The notes under the pieces were generated by a model. It was not told the origin of the DNA, searched no databases, and saw only the letters and a program-made list of their open reading frames with translations. The position numbers and the translations under genes are program-made. A DNA stretch of 64,000 nucleotides from Virgifigura sp964551315. GTDB taxonomy: Bacteria; Pseudomonadota; Alphaproteobacteria; Dongiales; Dongiaceae. The stretch is from contig CAZKCM010000009.1 in NCBI GenBank assembly GCA_964551315.1, positions 1-64,000 on the forward strand. The letters are read 5' to 3'. Shown in pieces: positions 44,023-53,110 of this stretch. Every line of letters starts with the position of its first letter. The first letter of the stretch is position 1.

Positions 44023-44780
44023 CGGCAGCGACGCAGCCCGTGGGGCAGGGGCAGCAGACGGCGCCCGACGAGCCCATCCTCGTGGTGCGCGGGCTTCGGC
44101 GAAGCTTCGGCGGGATCAAGGCGGCGAACGATGTCAACCTGGAGATCCGGCGGCGGGAGATCGTTGGCCTGATCGGGCCGAACGGCAGCGGCAAGTCGAC
44201 CCTGTTCAACCTGGTGTCCGGCGCGATCAGGCCGGAGGGCGGGGAGATTCTCTTCGGCGGCCGCGACATCGCCGGCTGGAAACCCCATCGCGTCGCCCGC
44301 GCCGGTCTTGCCCGGACCTTTCAGATCCCCGCGCTGTTCGAGAACATGACCGTCTTGGAAAACCTGCTCGCCGCTGCCGCCGAGGGCCACTGGACGGGTG
44401 CCCGCGACCGTGCCGAGGAGGTGATGCGCCTCCTGCGCATCGAGGCGGTGCGCGACAACCGGGCGATGGACCTCTCCGGCGGTCAGCAGAAGCTTCTGGA
44501 GTTCGGCCGGGTGATGATGCGCGACGCCGCGCTTGTCCTCCTCGACGAGGTCACGGCCGGCGTCCACCCCAACATCCGCCGGATCATCCTCGACGCGGTC
44601 GCGCATCTGCGCGCGCGCGGCACCACCTTCTTCCTGATCGAGCACGACATGGAACTGGTGCGGCACGTCTGCGACCGGATCATCGTCATGGACGCGGGCC
44701 AGGTGATCACGACCGGGACCTTCGACGAGATCGCCAGCAATTCCGAGGTGATGCAGGCCTATCTGGGGCGCCGCGCATGA
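44019..44780 (+). CDS. livG: ABC transporter ATP-binding protein (LivG)
   Basis: A 253-residue ATPase. Walker A is GPNGSGKST (53-61), the signature is LSGGQQK, and Walker B is LVLLDEVTAGV; the last differs from the usual DEP(A/S)AGL but keeps the catalytic glutamate. The switch histidine is in IEHDM. It powers the LivHM channel. Coupled by ATGA overlaps on both sides. Confidence 0.93.
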   Translation: MTAATQPVGQGQQTAPDEPILVVRGLRRSFGGIKAANDVNLEIRRREIVGLIGPNGSGKSTLFNLVSGAIRPEGGEILFGGRDIAGWKPHRVARAGLARTFQIPALFENMTVLENLLAAAAEGHWTGARDRAEEVMRLLRIEAVRDNRAMDLSGGQQKLLEFGRVMMRDAALVLLDEVTAGVHPNIRRIILDAVAHLRARGTTFFLIEHDMELVRHVCDRIIVMDAGQVITTGTFDEIASNSEVMQAYLGRRA

Positions 44781-45526
44781 GCAGCCGACTGATCGCCAGC
44801 GACATCGTCACCGGCTACGGCAAGCAGGAGATCGTGCACGGCGTCTCGCTCTTCGCGGAGGGCGGCGCGATCACCTGCATCTTCGGGCCGAACGGCTGCG
44901 GCAAGTCGACGCTCCTCAAGGCCATCGCCGGCGCGCTGCCGGTCTGGCGCGGCGAGGTGCGCATCGACGACCGCCGCATCGACAACCTGCCGGCGCATAT
45001 GATCGTCCGCGAGGGGCTGGTGATGATGCCGCAGGGCGGCGGCGTCTTTCCGCGACTGACGGTGCTGGAGAACCTGCGCATGGGCGGCTACGCCATTGCC
45101 GACGCCCGCCGGGTCGAGCGGCGCATCGAGGCGCTGCTGGAGGAATACCCCTCGCTGAAGCGCCGGACGACGGTCGCGGCCGGGTCGCTCAGCGGCGGCG
45201 AGCAGATGATGCTGGCGCTGGCCCGCGCGCTTGTCTCCGAGCCGCGTTTCATCCTGCTCGACGAGCCGTCGGCGGGGCTCTCGCCCGCCCTCGTGTCGCA
45301 GACCCTGGACCGGGTGAAGGCCTTGACCGCGCAGGGCATCGGCATCCTGATGGTCGAGCAGAACATCCGCGAAGCGCTGCCGATCGCCGACCGGCTCTAC
45401 ATCCTCGCGGCCGGGGAGACGCGGTTCGAGGGCACGCCGCAGGACGTGCGCGACGATGCGCAGCTCATGGAGATCTATATGGGCCAGAGCGGCGGCGAAG
45501 CGGCAGCCGCCGCCGTGCCCCGCTGA
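44777..45526 (+). CDS. livF: ABC transporter ATP-binding protein (LivF)
   Basis: A 249-residue ATPase. Walker A is GPNGCGKST (37-45), the signature LSGGEQ, Walker B FILLDEPSAGL and the switch region MVEQN, in which a glutamine replaces the histidine as usual in LivF. It completes the importer of five genes. A short alanine-rich tail is family-atypical but unimportant. Confidence 0.93.
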   Translation: MSSRLIASDIVTGYGKQEIVHGVSLFAEGGAITCIFGPNGCGKSTLLKAIAGALPVWRGEVRIDDRRIDNLPAHMIVREGLVMMPQGGGVFPRLTVLENLRMGGYAIADARRVERRIEALLEEYPSLKRRTTVAAGSLSGGEQMMLALARALVSEPRFILLDEPSAGLSPALVSQTLDRVKALTAQGIGILMVEQNIREALPIADRLYILAAGETRFEGTPQDVRDDAQLMEIYMGQSGGEAAAAAVPR

Positions 45527-45569
45527 GCCGCCGTTTCAGCCTGCCCAAACGAGCCGAGGGAGGATGGCC

Positions 45570-45770
45570 GTGACCCAATGGCGCCCGATCGACACAGCAC
45601 CGCGGGACGGAACCTTCCTGCTGCTCTTCGCGGCGTCCGGCGACGAGGTGAGCGCCCTCTGCCCCTACCAGGTCGCGCGCTGGACACACGGCAGCTGGGA
45701 ATCGGAGGACGCCCGCCTGATCGGCAAGCCGACGCACTGGATGCCGCTGCCGCCGCCTCCCGGAGGCTGA
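45570..45770 (+). CDS. DUF551-like small protein
   Basis: A 66-residue protein with WRPIDTAPRDGT at the start and PTHWMPLPPPP at the end. This W-(R/Q)-P-I-(D/E)-T-A-P-(R/K)-D-G-T ... (P)THWMPLP pattern defines DUF551 and similar phage or mobile-region proteins of unknown role. GTG 45570 is preferred since GAGGGAGG lies seven bases upstream; ATG 45564 is too close to it. Confidence 0.75.
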   Translation: MTQWRPIDTAPRDGTFLLLFAASGDEVSALCPYQVARWTHGSWESEDARLIGKPTHWMPLPPPPGG

Positions 45771-46043
45771 GCGCGGCCCGCGATGCCGGCCATTCGAGCC
45801 GCCGCCGATTGACCGGCTCTGGCGCGGATGCGTGCCGGCCGGGTTCAATGTCTTACGGTGTTCGGCGCGCGCTGGAAGCGAGGGACAGTGCCGGCTCCTG
45901 AATGGCAGAGCCAAGCATCGAGCCGCCGGATGTGAGGTGAGCCGACCGCCCGCACCCTTCCAAGGCGTACCGTGTTGCCGAATGCAATTATAAGTTGTAC
46001 ATTGTGGCGTCACAGCAAGCAGAAAAGGTGCCGGCGGGGGAGA

Positions 46044-46721
46044 ATGAGTCAACTCGGGGAAGACAACGGCCCGGCGGCGCCAGGCTGCGGGCGGCATGAG
46101 AGTGAAACATGCAGTACTGTGAAGAGCGAATACTTCCTGCCGCGATGGGTCCGAAAGGCGGTGCTCTGGGCCGGGGGCTTTACGGCCTATTCACAGTTCG
46201 TCTCAATCGCTCTCCTGTCCCACTATCGGTATCACAATGCGTGGGATTTCGGCCGGTACTATAAGGAGGACGGGTATCTCGGCGAAAGCTTCCTCGTCTT
46301 ATGGCTTTTCTCGCCGGGCGGCGAAATCGGCCGAAACGAAGGATATCCAATCCTCCTCACGATCCCGGTCGCCGCGATCCTGGCAACCGTGGGCTCTGCC
46401 GGCCTTATCGCCGCCGGCGCCGCGAAGCGGCAGTGCGGTTTGTGCAAAAGCCTGCTGATGCTGAGCTTCTTTACCGGCTTTACCACCGCCGTGTTCGTCA
46501 CCGGCGTGCATATGTTCCTTGGCGCGTATCAACTCCGGCGGCTGAATTTCGCCAACTTCGACAACCCATACGAGTTCTTCCCGATGCATGGCGTCTTGGA
46601 ATACGTTGGGTTCACGTGGGTGCCCGTCATCCTCTATCCGGTCTTGGGCCTTTGGCTCCTCTTTCAGGCAACCAGAGGATGGATGCAGGCAATCAGAGGA
46701 CGGCGACGGGCATCCCGTTGA
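46044..46721 (+). CDS. Unknown membrane protein with about four transmembrane helices
   Basis: A 225-residue protein. After a 25-residue polar start come about four hydrophobic segments, with cysteines in RQCGLCKS facing one side between helices 2 and 3. ATG 46044 has GGGGGAGA just upstream. I recognise no family. It is convergent with the DUF6973-like gene. Confidence 0.6.
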   Translation: MSQLGEDNGPAAPGCGRHESETCSTVKSEYFLPRWVRKAVLWAGGFTAYSQFVSIALLSHYRYHNAWDFGRYYKEDGYLGESFLVLWLFSPGGEIGRNEGYPILLTIPVAAILATVGSAGLIAAGAAKRQCGLCKSLLMLSFFTGFTTAVFVTGVHMFLGAYQLRRLNFANFDNPYEFFPMHGVLEYVGFTWVPVILYPVLGLWLLFQATRGWMQAIRGRRRASR

Positions 46722-46877
46722 GCGGCGATACGCCCATCCGGTTCGGCAGCGCCTGCAGTCGGGGCGGGGCTTTACCGGTGATCTTGATAGAGTCGTCGAG
46801 GAAGCTCTGCCCGTCCGAGGTCCGCTTCCAGCGACCGCATCGGGCAAGCCACGGCCGGGAACCGGCCAACCGGCACG

Positions 46878-47951
46878 TCACTTCAGACGACCAAGCCACT
46901 CTTTTAGAGCCACCAGACATGGGCTTTCGACGAGGAAGCGGTACGCTCCGGCCGCACGCAGCATGTTCGCATCTCCGGAACCGGTCGCGTGCTGTGGTGC
47001 CGGATAGGGATATTCGTATGCATCGGCCACATAGCCACCGGCCCAGTCCGGACCGTTCGGCCGATCGGGGTTTGAGTACCAATTGGTCAGCTCCGTCGGC
47101 ATCTCCTCGGCTGGCTTTCGCGATAAAGTTGCCTGCCCGGCTGGCGGATCGAATTTCGGATTGTTGGCCCACTCGTCTTCCGGCAGCCAACGCGCTGCAT
47201 GGGGAGCCAGCGTCGATGTCGGATCGTAGTCGGACTTCCAGGCACCGCTGCCATCCACGGTGCTGCCGCTGATCACCTTTCGCGCGGCACTGACCACGTC
47301 GTTGAAGTCCCGGGCGAAGGTGCCAATTCGGATGCCAATCTCGTTGTTGTTGAGATCCATGGCGTATTCATCCGCCGGTTGGCCCCGAATGTTACCTTCG
47401 CGCTCGTGCAGGTCGAGAAACTCTCGCGCCCGCTGCTCGCCGAATCGGCGCGTAAGCTCGGCCGCCAGCAGGATGTGGCGATAAGCATCCGCGGGGCCGC
47501 GTTCGCGCCCTGGCAGTTGCGAGCCGACCATCTCCGACAGTGCCGCGCGTGCTCCGACATATCCTTGGTATTCCTTTTCAAGGGCTTCGAAAACGTCGAT
47601 TTCGCCGTCCAGCAGCTGCCGTGCCGCATCCCAAGCGAGATCCATGTAGCCGTAACGGTTGTCTTGCTCGATCTCGGATCCTGTGGACGGCGATGACGGG
47701 GCATCGGCAATCGGGGTGAAGCCTTCCTCCTGATCCAGGATTCGACGAATCTTCTGGGCGGCCCAGCCGGTGCTGCCGACCGGGAAGCGTGCATCGAGGA
47801 AATCGGGTTCGCGGTTCGGCTCTGAAGCGGCCGAAGACGTCATGACCTTGCCGGCTTGCTGCCGCTCCTCGCGTTCGAGAATACGTCGGATCCGGTCTGC
47901 CGCCCTTTGCAGCGAGCCGGATTGCAGCGATCGGTACGGGCCTTGATGCAT
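46878..47951 (-). CDS. DUF6973-like protein with duplicated N-terminal motif, possible secreted effector
   Basis: A 357-residue protein. Near the N-terminus the 13-residue motif AADRIRRILEREE (17-29) is repeated as AAQKIRRILDQEE (64-76). The middle has GPADAYRHILLAAELTR, then LDLHEREGN and MDLNNNEIGIRIG: a pattern D-A-x-R-H ... H-E ... M-D-x-x-N-N-x-x-G that I associate with DUF6973 and with C-terminal domains of some polymorphic toxins. The histidines, glutamate and asparagines could form an active site (inference). No signal peptide is visible. ATG 47951 follows GAGGAG by seven bases. It is an isolated gene. Confidence 0.6.
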   Translation of the reverse strand: MHQGPYRSLQSGSLQRAADRIRRILEREERQQAGKVMTSSAASEPNREPDFLDARFPVGSTGWAAQKIRRILDQEEGFTPIADAPSSPSTGSEIEQDNRYGYMDLAWDAARQLLDGEIDVFEALEKEYQGYVGARAALSEMVGSQLPGRERGPADAYRHILLAAELTRRFGEQRAREFLDLHEREGNIRGQPADEYAMDLNNNEIGIRIGTFARDFNDVVSAARKVISGSTVDGSGAWKSDYDPTSTLAPHAARWLPEDEWANNPKFDPPAGQATLSRKPAEEMPTELTNWYSNPDRPNGPDWAGGYVADAYEYPYPAPQHATGSGDANMLRAAGAYRFLVESPCLVALKEWLGRLK

Positions 47952-48050
47952 CGCTGGTCTCCTCGTTGAGGTTGGTGGACGCATTGACGACGTGCACTGC
48001 CGCGCCCGGCGCGCAGAACGCGCCGCGGCTGTTTGCGCCAGGCGGGCGGC

Positions 48051-48092
48051 CAAAAGAAAAGGCCTTTCGTCCGGCGGCGCGGACGAAAGGCC
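48051..48092 (-). terminator. Rho-independent terminator of mmsA
   Basis: A perfect 13-bp stem (48061-48073 with 48080-48092) and a 6-base loop; on the minus strand it is followed by TTTTCTTTTG (48060-48051). It lies about 130 bases after the mmsA stop and before the DUF6973-like gene. Confidence 0.88.
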
Positions 48093-48220
48093 CAGAGAAT
48101 AATTTCCTATTATGCTCTCGAAAGCAGCGGCTCGTCAACGGTCTTGCTGATGTTCAGGCCGCGGCCTCCTTTGCATGGGGTTGTTTGTTCGAATTCCGGG
48201 GAGGGGGTATATTCCCCCTC

Positions 48221-49720
48221 CTACCGCATGGTTGGCATAACGAACTCGGCGCCCTTGCGGATGCCGGTGGGCCAGCGCGAGGTTACCGTCTTGAGCCGGG
48301 TGTAGAAGCGCACGCCCTCGGGCCCGTGCATGTGGTGGTCGCCGAACAGCGAGCGCTTCCAGCCGCCGAAGCTGTGGAAGGCCATCGGTACCGGGATCGG
48401 CACGTTGATCCCGACCATACCGACCTGGATCCGGCTCGCGAAGTCGCGGGCGGCGTCGCCGTCGCGGGTGAAGATCGCCGTGCCGTTACCGAACTCGTGC
48501 TCGTTCGCCAGCCGGACGGCGTCGTCGTAGCTGGCGGCGCGCACCACCGAGAGGACGGGGCCGAAGATCTCCTCCTTGTAGATCCGCATCTCCGGCGTGA
48601 CGCGGTCGAACAGGCAGCCGCCCATGAAGAAGCCGTTCTCGTAGCCCTGGAGCCGGAGGTCGCGGCCGTCGACCACCAGCGTCGCGCCCTCCTCGACGCC
48701 GAGGTCGACATAGCCCTTGACCTTCTCGAGATGCGCCCGCGTGACGAGCGGGCCCATCTCCGCCTCGGGGTCGGTGCCGGGGCCCACCTTGAGGGCGCGG
48801 ATGCGCGGCGTCAGCCGCTCGACGAGGGCGTCGCCGACCGCGTCGCCGACCGCGACCGCCACCGAGACCGCCATGCAGCGCTCGCCGGCGGAGCCGTAGG
48901 CGGCGCCCATCAGCGCGTCGACCGCCTGGTCGAGGTCGGCGTCGGGCATGACCACCATGTGGTTCTTGGCCCCGCCCAGCGCCTGCACGCGCTTATTCTG
49001 CGCGGCCCCGGTGTGATAGATGTACTCGGCGATCGGCGTCGAGCCGACGAAGCTCACCGCCGCGATGTCCGGGTGGTGCAGGATCGCGTCCACCGCCTCC
49101 TTGTCGCCGTTGACCACGTTGAAGACGCCGTCCGGCAGGCCGGCTTCCTTCAGGAGCTCGGCCATGCGCAGGCTGGCCGAGGGCACCTTCTCCGAGGGCT
49201 TGAGCACGAAGGTGTTGCCGCAGGCGAGCGCGATCGGGAACATCCACAGCGGCACCATGGCCGGGAAGTTGAAGGGCGTGATCCCGGCGACCACGCCCAG
49301 CGGCTGGCGCACCGACCAGGAATCGACCCCGGTGCCGACGCTCTCGGTGAACTCGCCCTTCAGCAGCTGCGGGATGCCGCAGGCAAACTCGACGACCTCG
49401 AGGCCGCGCTGCACGGAGCCCTTGGCGTCGCCCAGAACCTTGCCGTGCTCGGCCGTGACGAGCGCCGCCAGCTCGTCGAGGTGCTGCTCGGCCAGGGCCT
49501 TGAAGGCGAAGAGCACGCGCGCCCGGCGCAGCGGCGTCGTCGCCGCCCAGCCGGGGAAGGCGGCGCGGGCCGCCGCCACCGCCTTGTCGACCTCGGCCGT
49601 CGAGGCCAGCGGCACGCGCGCCGCGATCTCGCCGGTCGCCGGGTTGAACACGTCGCCGAACCGGCCGCTCGCGCCCTCCGCCCGCGCGCCACCAATGAAA
49701 TGATGCAATGTCTTCGCCAT
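48221..49720 (-). CDS. mmsA: Methylmalonate-semialdehyde dehydrogenase (CoA-acylating)
   Basis: A 499-residue aldehyde dehydrogenase. The catalytic cysteine is C282 in GERCMAV. The strand LGGAKNHMVVMPDAD has asparagine where ordinary aldehyde dehydrogenases have the general-base glutamate, the diagnostic change of the CoA-dependent MmsA/IolA branch. It converts methylmalonate semialdehyde to propionyl-CoA in valine and thymine breakdown, or malonate semialdehyde in inositol breakdown. ATG 49720 has AAGG four bases upstream. A clear terminator follows at 48051-48092. No mmsB or iol gene is next to it. Confidence 0.95.
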   Translation of the reverse strand: MAKTLHHFIGGARAEGASGRFGDVFNPATGEIAARVPLASTAEVDKAVAAARAAFPGWAATTPLRRARVLFAFKALAEQHLDELAALVTAEHGKVLGDAKGSVQRGLEVVEFACGIPQLLKGEFTESVGTGVDSWSVRQPLGVVAGITPFNFPAMVPLWMFPIALACGNTFVLKPSEKVPSASLRMAELLKEAGLPDGVFNVVNGDKEAVDAILHHPDIAAVSFVGSTPIAEYIYHTGAAQNKRVQALGGAKNHMVVMPDADLDQAVDALMGAAYGSAGERCMAVSVAVAVGDAVGDALVERLTPRIRALKVGPGTDPEAEMGPLVTRAHLEKVKGYVDLGVEEGATLVVDGRDLRLQGYENGFFMGGCLFDRVTPEMRIYKEEIFGPVLSVVRAASYDDAVRLANEHEFGNGTAIFTRDGDAARDFASRIQVGMVGINVPIPVPMAFHSFGGWKRSLFGDHHMHGPEGVRFYTRLKTVTSRWPTGIRKGAEFVMPTMR

Positions 49721-49946
49721 AATCCTTCGTCTCCTGCGGCAGATCCGGACGCCGGCGGCCCCGCGCGGGGCGCTGTGCGTCTCCGTCGATGCGTTGTCGG
49801 CCGAGAGACTACTCCATGCGCGGGGCGCGGTGCAAAGCCCCTCGATGCGTATCGGTTGCCTCGATCCGGCCGAGTCGATGTTGCTGGCGGTGAGCGGCCT
49901 CGCACCTATATGCTGTAGCCAGACGCGAGCTTGGGAGGACCAGGGC

Positions 49947-50228
49947 ATGCGACAGGTGATGGCGGCGGCGATGCTGGCGACGGCGCTGGCGATCGCGCCG
50001 GCCCATGCGAGGGAGGCCGAGGCTCAGGAGCGGTCTCCGGGCGCCCTGGCGGCCGAGGGTCTGGAGAAGCTCCTCCGGGCTTTCGATCTCTTCATCGATT
50101 CGATCCCGCAATACGAGCCGCCGGTGATTACGGATGACGGCGACATCATCATCCGTCGCAAGCGCGAGCCGGATGCCAAGCCGGCTCCGGAATCGGTGCC
50201 CCGAAAAGGAGACGGGATCAAGATCTGA
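49947..50228 (+). CDS. Small exported protein of unknown function
   Basis: A 93-residue protein with a signal peptide (hydrophobic AAAMLATALAIAP, cleavage likely after AHA at 21). The mature part holds IDSIPQYEPPVITDDG and ends basic with a Gly-Asp tail. Similar I-P-Q-Y-E-x-P-x-I-x-x-(N/D)-G-D-I-I-I-R-R segments occur in small alphaproteobacterial periplasmic proteins (recollection). ATG 49947 follows GGGAGG. Role unknown. Confidence 0.65.
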   Translation: MRQVMAAAMLATALAIAPAHAREAEAQERSPGALAAEGLEKLLRAFDLFIDSIPQYEPPVITDDGDIIIRRKREPDAKPAPESVPRKGDGIKI

Positions 50229-50242
50229 CCCGATGCGCCGCC

Positions 50243-51046
50243 TCATCCGTAGGGGTGGGCCGGGCCGTAGTCGCCGATGTAGCTCAGATGGGTGACGAGG
50301 CCGCCGCTGCCGTCGGGGGGCCAGTAATGCAGATGGCAGGCCGGCGGTTCCAGGATCCAGGACACGGGCGCGCCGGGGGCGAGGTCGAGCGCCACCTGAT
50401 GGGCAGTCGCGGGCGATGAGGTTACCACCGTGCCGTGCCAGCGCACGCAGATCGGCCGGTGGATGTGGCCGCAGACGATGCGCTCGATCTGCGGGTGGCG
50501 GGCGACGACCGCCCCCAATGCGGCGCTGTTGGCGCAGTTGATCGCGTCCATCTCGGCGATCCCGCTGACGAAGGGCGGGTGGTGCATGGCGAGCAAGGTC
50601 GGCCGGTCCGGGGCCTCCGCCAGGCGCGCCTCGAGCCAGCCGAGCTGCTCCCGGCATAGCTCACCACCGCTCTTGCCCGCGACGACGGTGTCGAGGGCAA
50701 TGATCCGCAGCGGCAGGTCCTCCACCACGAAGCTGAGGAACCCACCGTCCCTCGGCAGGTAGGCGTGATCGGGGAACACCGCGATCAGGTTCTCCCGACG
50801 GTCGTGGTTCCCCGGCATCAGGCGACAGGGCGGCTCGAGCGCCGTCAGCAGCGCGCGGAGGCGCTCGTATTCCGGGATCGTGCCGCCGTCAACCAGATCG
50901 CCGGTTGCCAGCACCAGGTCGGGGCGCGGCCGAAGGCGGTTGAGATGATCGATCGCCCGCGCGAGATAGGCGCCCGTATCGAGGCGGCCGAACGACGGCG
51001 CGTCGGCCGCGGTGACGTGTGGATCGCTGATCTGGGCAAGGAGCAT
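50243..51046 (-). CDS. Calcineurin-like metallophosphodiesterase (CpdA-like)
   Basis: A 267-residue enzyme with all metal-site motifs in order: ISDPH, GDLVDGG, GNHD, MHHPP and GHIHR. This set matches class III cyclic nucleotide phosphodiesterases (Icc/CpdA) and glycerophosphodiesterase relatives; the substrate cannot be told from sequence. The start is ATG 51046. Confidence 0.87.
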   Translation of the reverse strand: MLLAQISDPHVTAADAPSFGRLDTGAYLARAIDHLNRLRPRPDLVLATGDLVDGGTIPEYERLRALLTALEPPCRLMPGNHDRRENLIAVFPDHAYLPRDGGFLSFVVEDLPLRIIALDTVVAGKSGGELCREQLGWLEARLAEAPDRPTLLAMHHPPFVSGIAEMDAINCANSAALGAVVARHPQIERIVCGHIHRPICVRWHGTVVTSSPATAHQVALDLAPGAPVSWILEPPACHLHYWPPDGSGGLVTHLSYIGDYGPAHPYG

Positions 51047-51188
51047 CGCGGTCGACGACCTCTCTGGGCTTGCTCGGGCTGGCCCCGCAATCTTCCCGTC
51101 TCTTATACATTGATGGCGTCATTCCGATGACGCGTCCAGCGGCTGCGACCGCGCCGGGCCGGGGTCCTGGGGGGCGTGCGGCGGTGGG

Positions 51189-52823
51189 CTATTCCGCGAC
51201 GGCCGCCGGGATGATGCGCCGGCCGGGCAGGCGCACCGTCACCGTTGTCCCGCCCCCCAGCTCGCTGTCGATCCGTAGCGAGCCGCCATGGAGTTCAACC
51301 AGCGACTTGGTCAGGGGCAGACCGAGGCCGGCGCCTTCGGATCGACGGCTCAACGCGGAATCGACCTGCCCGAAGGGCTGCAGGACGCGCTCGATATCGG
51401 CCGAGGCGATCCCGATCCCGGTGTCGGATACCGTGAAGACGAAGCCGTCCCTTGCCTCCGCCGTGGCAGAGATGCGGATGCGCCCGCCCCTGGGCGTGAA
51501 CTTGATGGCGTTTGACAGGAGGTTGAGCAGAACCTGCTTCAGGCGCCGCTCATCGGCAAGGAGGCGGGGCAGCGCGGACGGCAGCTCCCGGGTCAGGGCA
51601 ACGCCGGCCCGGGCGGCTCCGCTCTCGACAAGGCAGAGGCAGGCCTCGACCAGGGCGACGCAATCGATCGGCTCTTCGTGAAGCGTGATCTTTCCCGCCG
51701 CGGCTTTGGAGACGTCGAGGATGTCGTTGATGAGTGCCAGCAGGTGGTTGCCGCTTTGAAAGATGTGGTCGGCGTAATCGAGGTACCGCGAACCGCCCAG
51801 GGGACCAAGCACCTCGCCGCGCATGATCTCGGAAAAGCCGATGATGGCGTTCAGCGGCGTCCGAAGCTCGTGGCTCATATTGGCCAGAAACTCGCTCTTG
51901 GTGCGATCCGCCCGTTCCGCCTCATCCTTGGCCTCGTGCAGGGCCTGCTCCGCGCGCCGTCGCCGCAGCTCCATGCCGACCCAATCGGCAATGAGCTGCA
52001 CGAAGCGTTCGCCGCGCTCGCCCGGCGCGGCCGGCTTGTCGTCGATGGCGAAGACGTGGCCGATCCGGTTGCCGGCCTCGTCGAGAAAGGCCGCGCCCTG
52101 ATAGCTCACGGCCCCCATCTCTTTCAGGATCTCGTCTTCCGGGAACAGCCGGGCGAGGCCGTCCGGATGGACGCAGTATCGCTGATCCGACGGCTCGCCC
52201 TTATACAACTGGGCGCAGGGCGTCGCGGCGAGATCGTAGGTGAACAGCTCACCCGGCGCGCCGTCGCTCCAATAGGAGAGAAGCTTGGCCTGGTGGAGGC
52301 CCGGCAGCAGTTCAGCGGTTCCTGCCCAGCGGCAGCCGAGGCCGACCGCCAGCGCCCGTGCCGCGGCGGTCAGGAAGCACATTCCCAGCGAGCGGTGCCC
52401 GACGATAATCGATAGCGCGTCCTCCTGACGCCGCAGATCCGTTATATCGGTCCAGACTCCAAGGGTCGATCCGTCCGGCAACGGGCGCTCGACGATCTGA
52501 AGGCATCGGCCGTCGGCAAGCCTCTGTTCGTGTGCTCCTTGCCGCCTCTGGTGCATCTCCAGCCGAAACCGGACATGGGCCTCAACCTCTTGCGGCGAAC
52601 CTGCATAGATGCCGCGGGCGGCGCTGAGCCGGATCAGGTCCTCGAAACGCTGTCCGGGCGTCAGAAGATCGGCGATGCCGGAGCAAAGTTCGAGGAGGCC
52701 TCGGTTGCAGAGGACCAGACGATCCGCTGGATCGAACAGGGCAAAGGCGCAGGGCAGGCCGTCCACCAGCTGGAGCAGGAGCGCCTCCCTGGCGGAATGC
52801 GGCTGACCGGCGCCGCCGCTCAT
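51189..52823 (-). CDS. PAS/GAF-domain sensor histidine kinase
   Basis: A 544-residue kinase. A PAS-like domain (about 10-130) begins LLLQLVDGLPCAFALFDPADR; a GAF-like domain (about 135-290) follows; then the dimerisation helix with the phospho-acceptor histidine in MSHELRTPLNAIIGFSE, and an ATPase domain with LKQVLLNLLSNAIKFTP (N-box), VSDTGIGI (G1) and GAGLGLPL (G2). No transmembrane helix is seen, so it is cytoplasmic. No response regulator is adjacent. ATG 52823 is used; TTG 52835 lacks a Shine-Dalgarno. Confidence 0.9.
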   Translation of the reverse strand: MSGGAGQPHSAREALLLQLVDGLPCAFALFDPADRLVLCNRGLLELCSGIADLLTPGQRFEDLIRLSAARGIYAGSPQEVEAHVRFRLEMHQRRQGAHEQRLADGRCLQIVERPLPDGSTLGVWTDITDLRRQEDALSIIVGHRSLGMCFLTAAARALAVGLGCRWAGTAELLPGLHQAKLLSYWSDGAPGELFTYDLAATPCAQLYKGEPSDQRYCVHPDGLARLFPEDEILKEMGAVSYQGAAFLDEAGNRIGHVFAIDDKPAAPGERGERFVQLIADWVGMELRRRRAEQALHEAKDEAERADRTKSEFLANMSHELRTPLNAIIGFSEIMRGEVLGPLGGSRYLDYADHIFQSGNHLLALINDILDVSKAAAGKITLHEEPIDCVALVEACLCLVESGAARAGVALTRELPSALPRLLADERRLKQVLLNLLSNAIKFTPRGGRIRISATAEARDGFVFTVSDTGIGIASADIERVLQPFGQVDSALSRRSEGAGLGLPLTKSLVELHGGSLRIDSELGGGTTVTVRLPGRRIIPAAVAE

Positions 52824-53110
52824 GACGTTAACCAATTCGGCCGGCCCGGCGCCTTGGTTCCGGGAGTGATCGCTGGATCAACGGGCATGGATGGCCTGAC
52901 GCGGTCGTTGCGGCAACGGCATGAGCGTCCCCGAAGGCTCGCACGCACGGGAAGCAGGCGCTTTGGAACGCCACTCTACATGGTCGGCGAGAACGGGTAA
53001 CGGCTTGGTTAATGGTCGACCTTGGCCGGCCTATGAGCGGCGATCAGGCCGCCTCCATCGTCCGCGGCCACCGGTGACGGTGCGAACAATGGAAGGATCC
53101 GCCGGGCGCC

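Noticed and set aside
47966..49918. A 650-codon plus-strand frame antisense to mmsA
   Set aside because: The product is His/Arg/Asp-rich without domains, while the minus strand carries a full-length MmsA with catalytic residues and a terminator.
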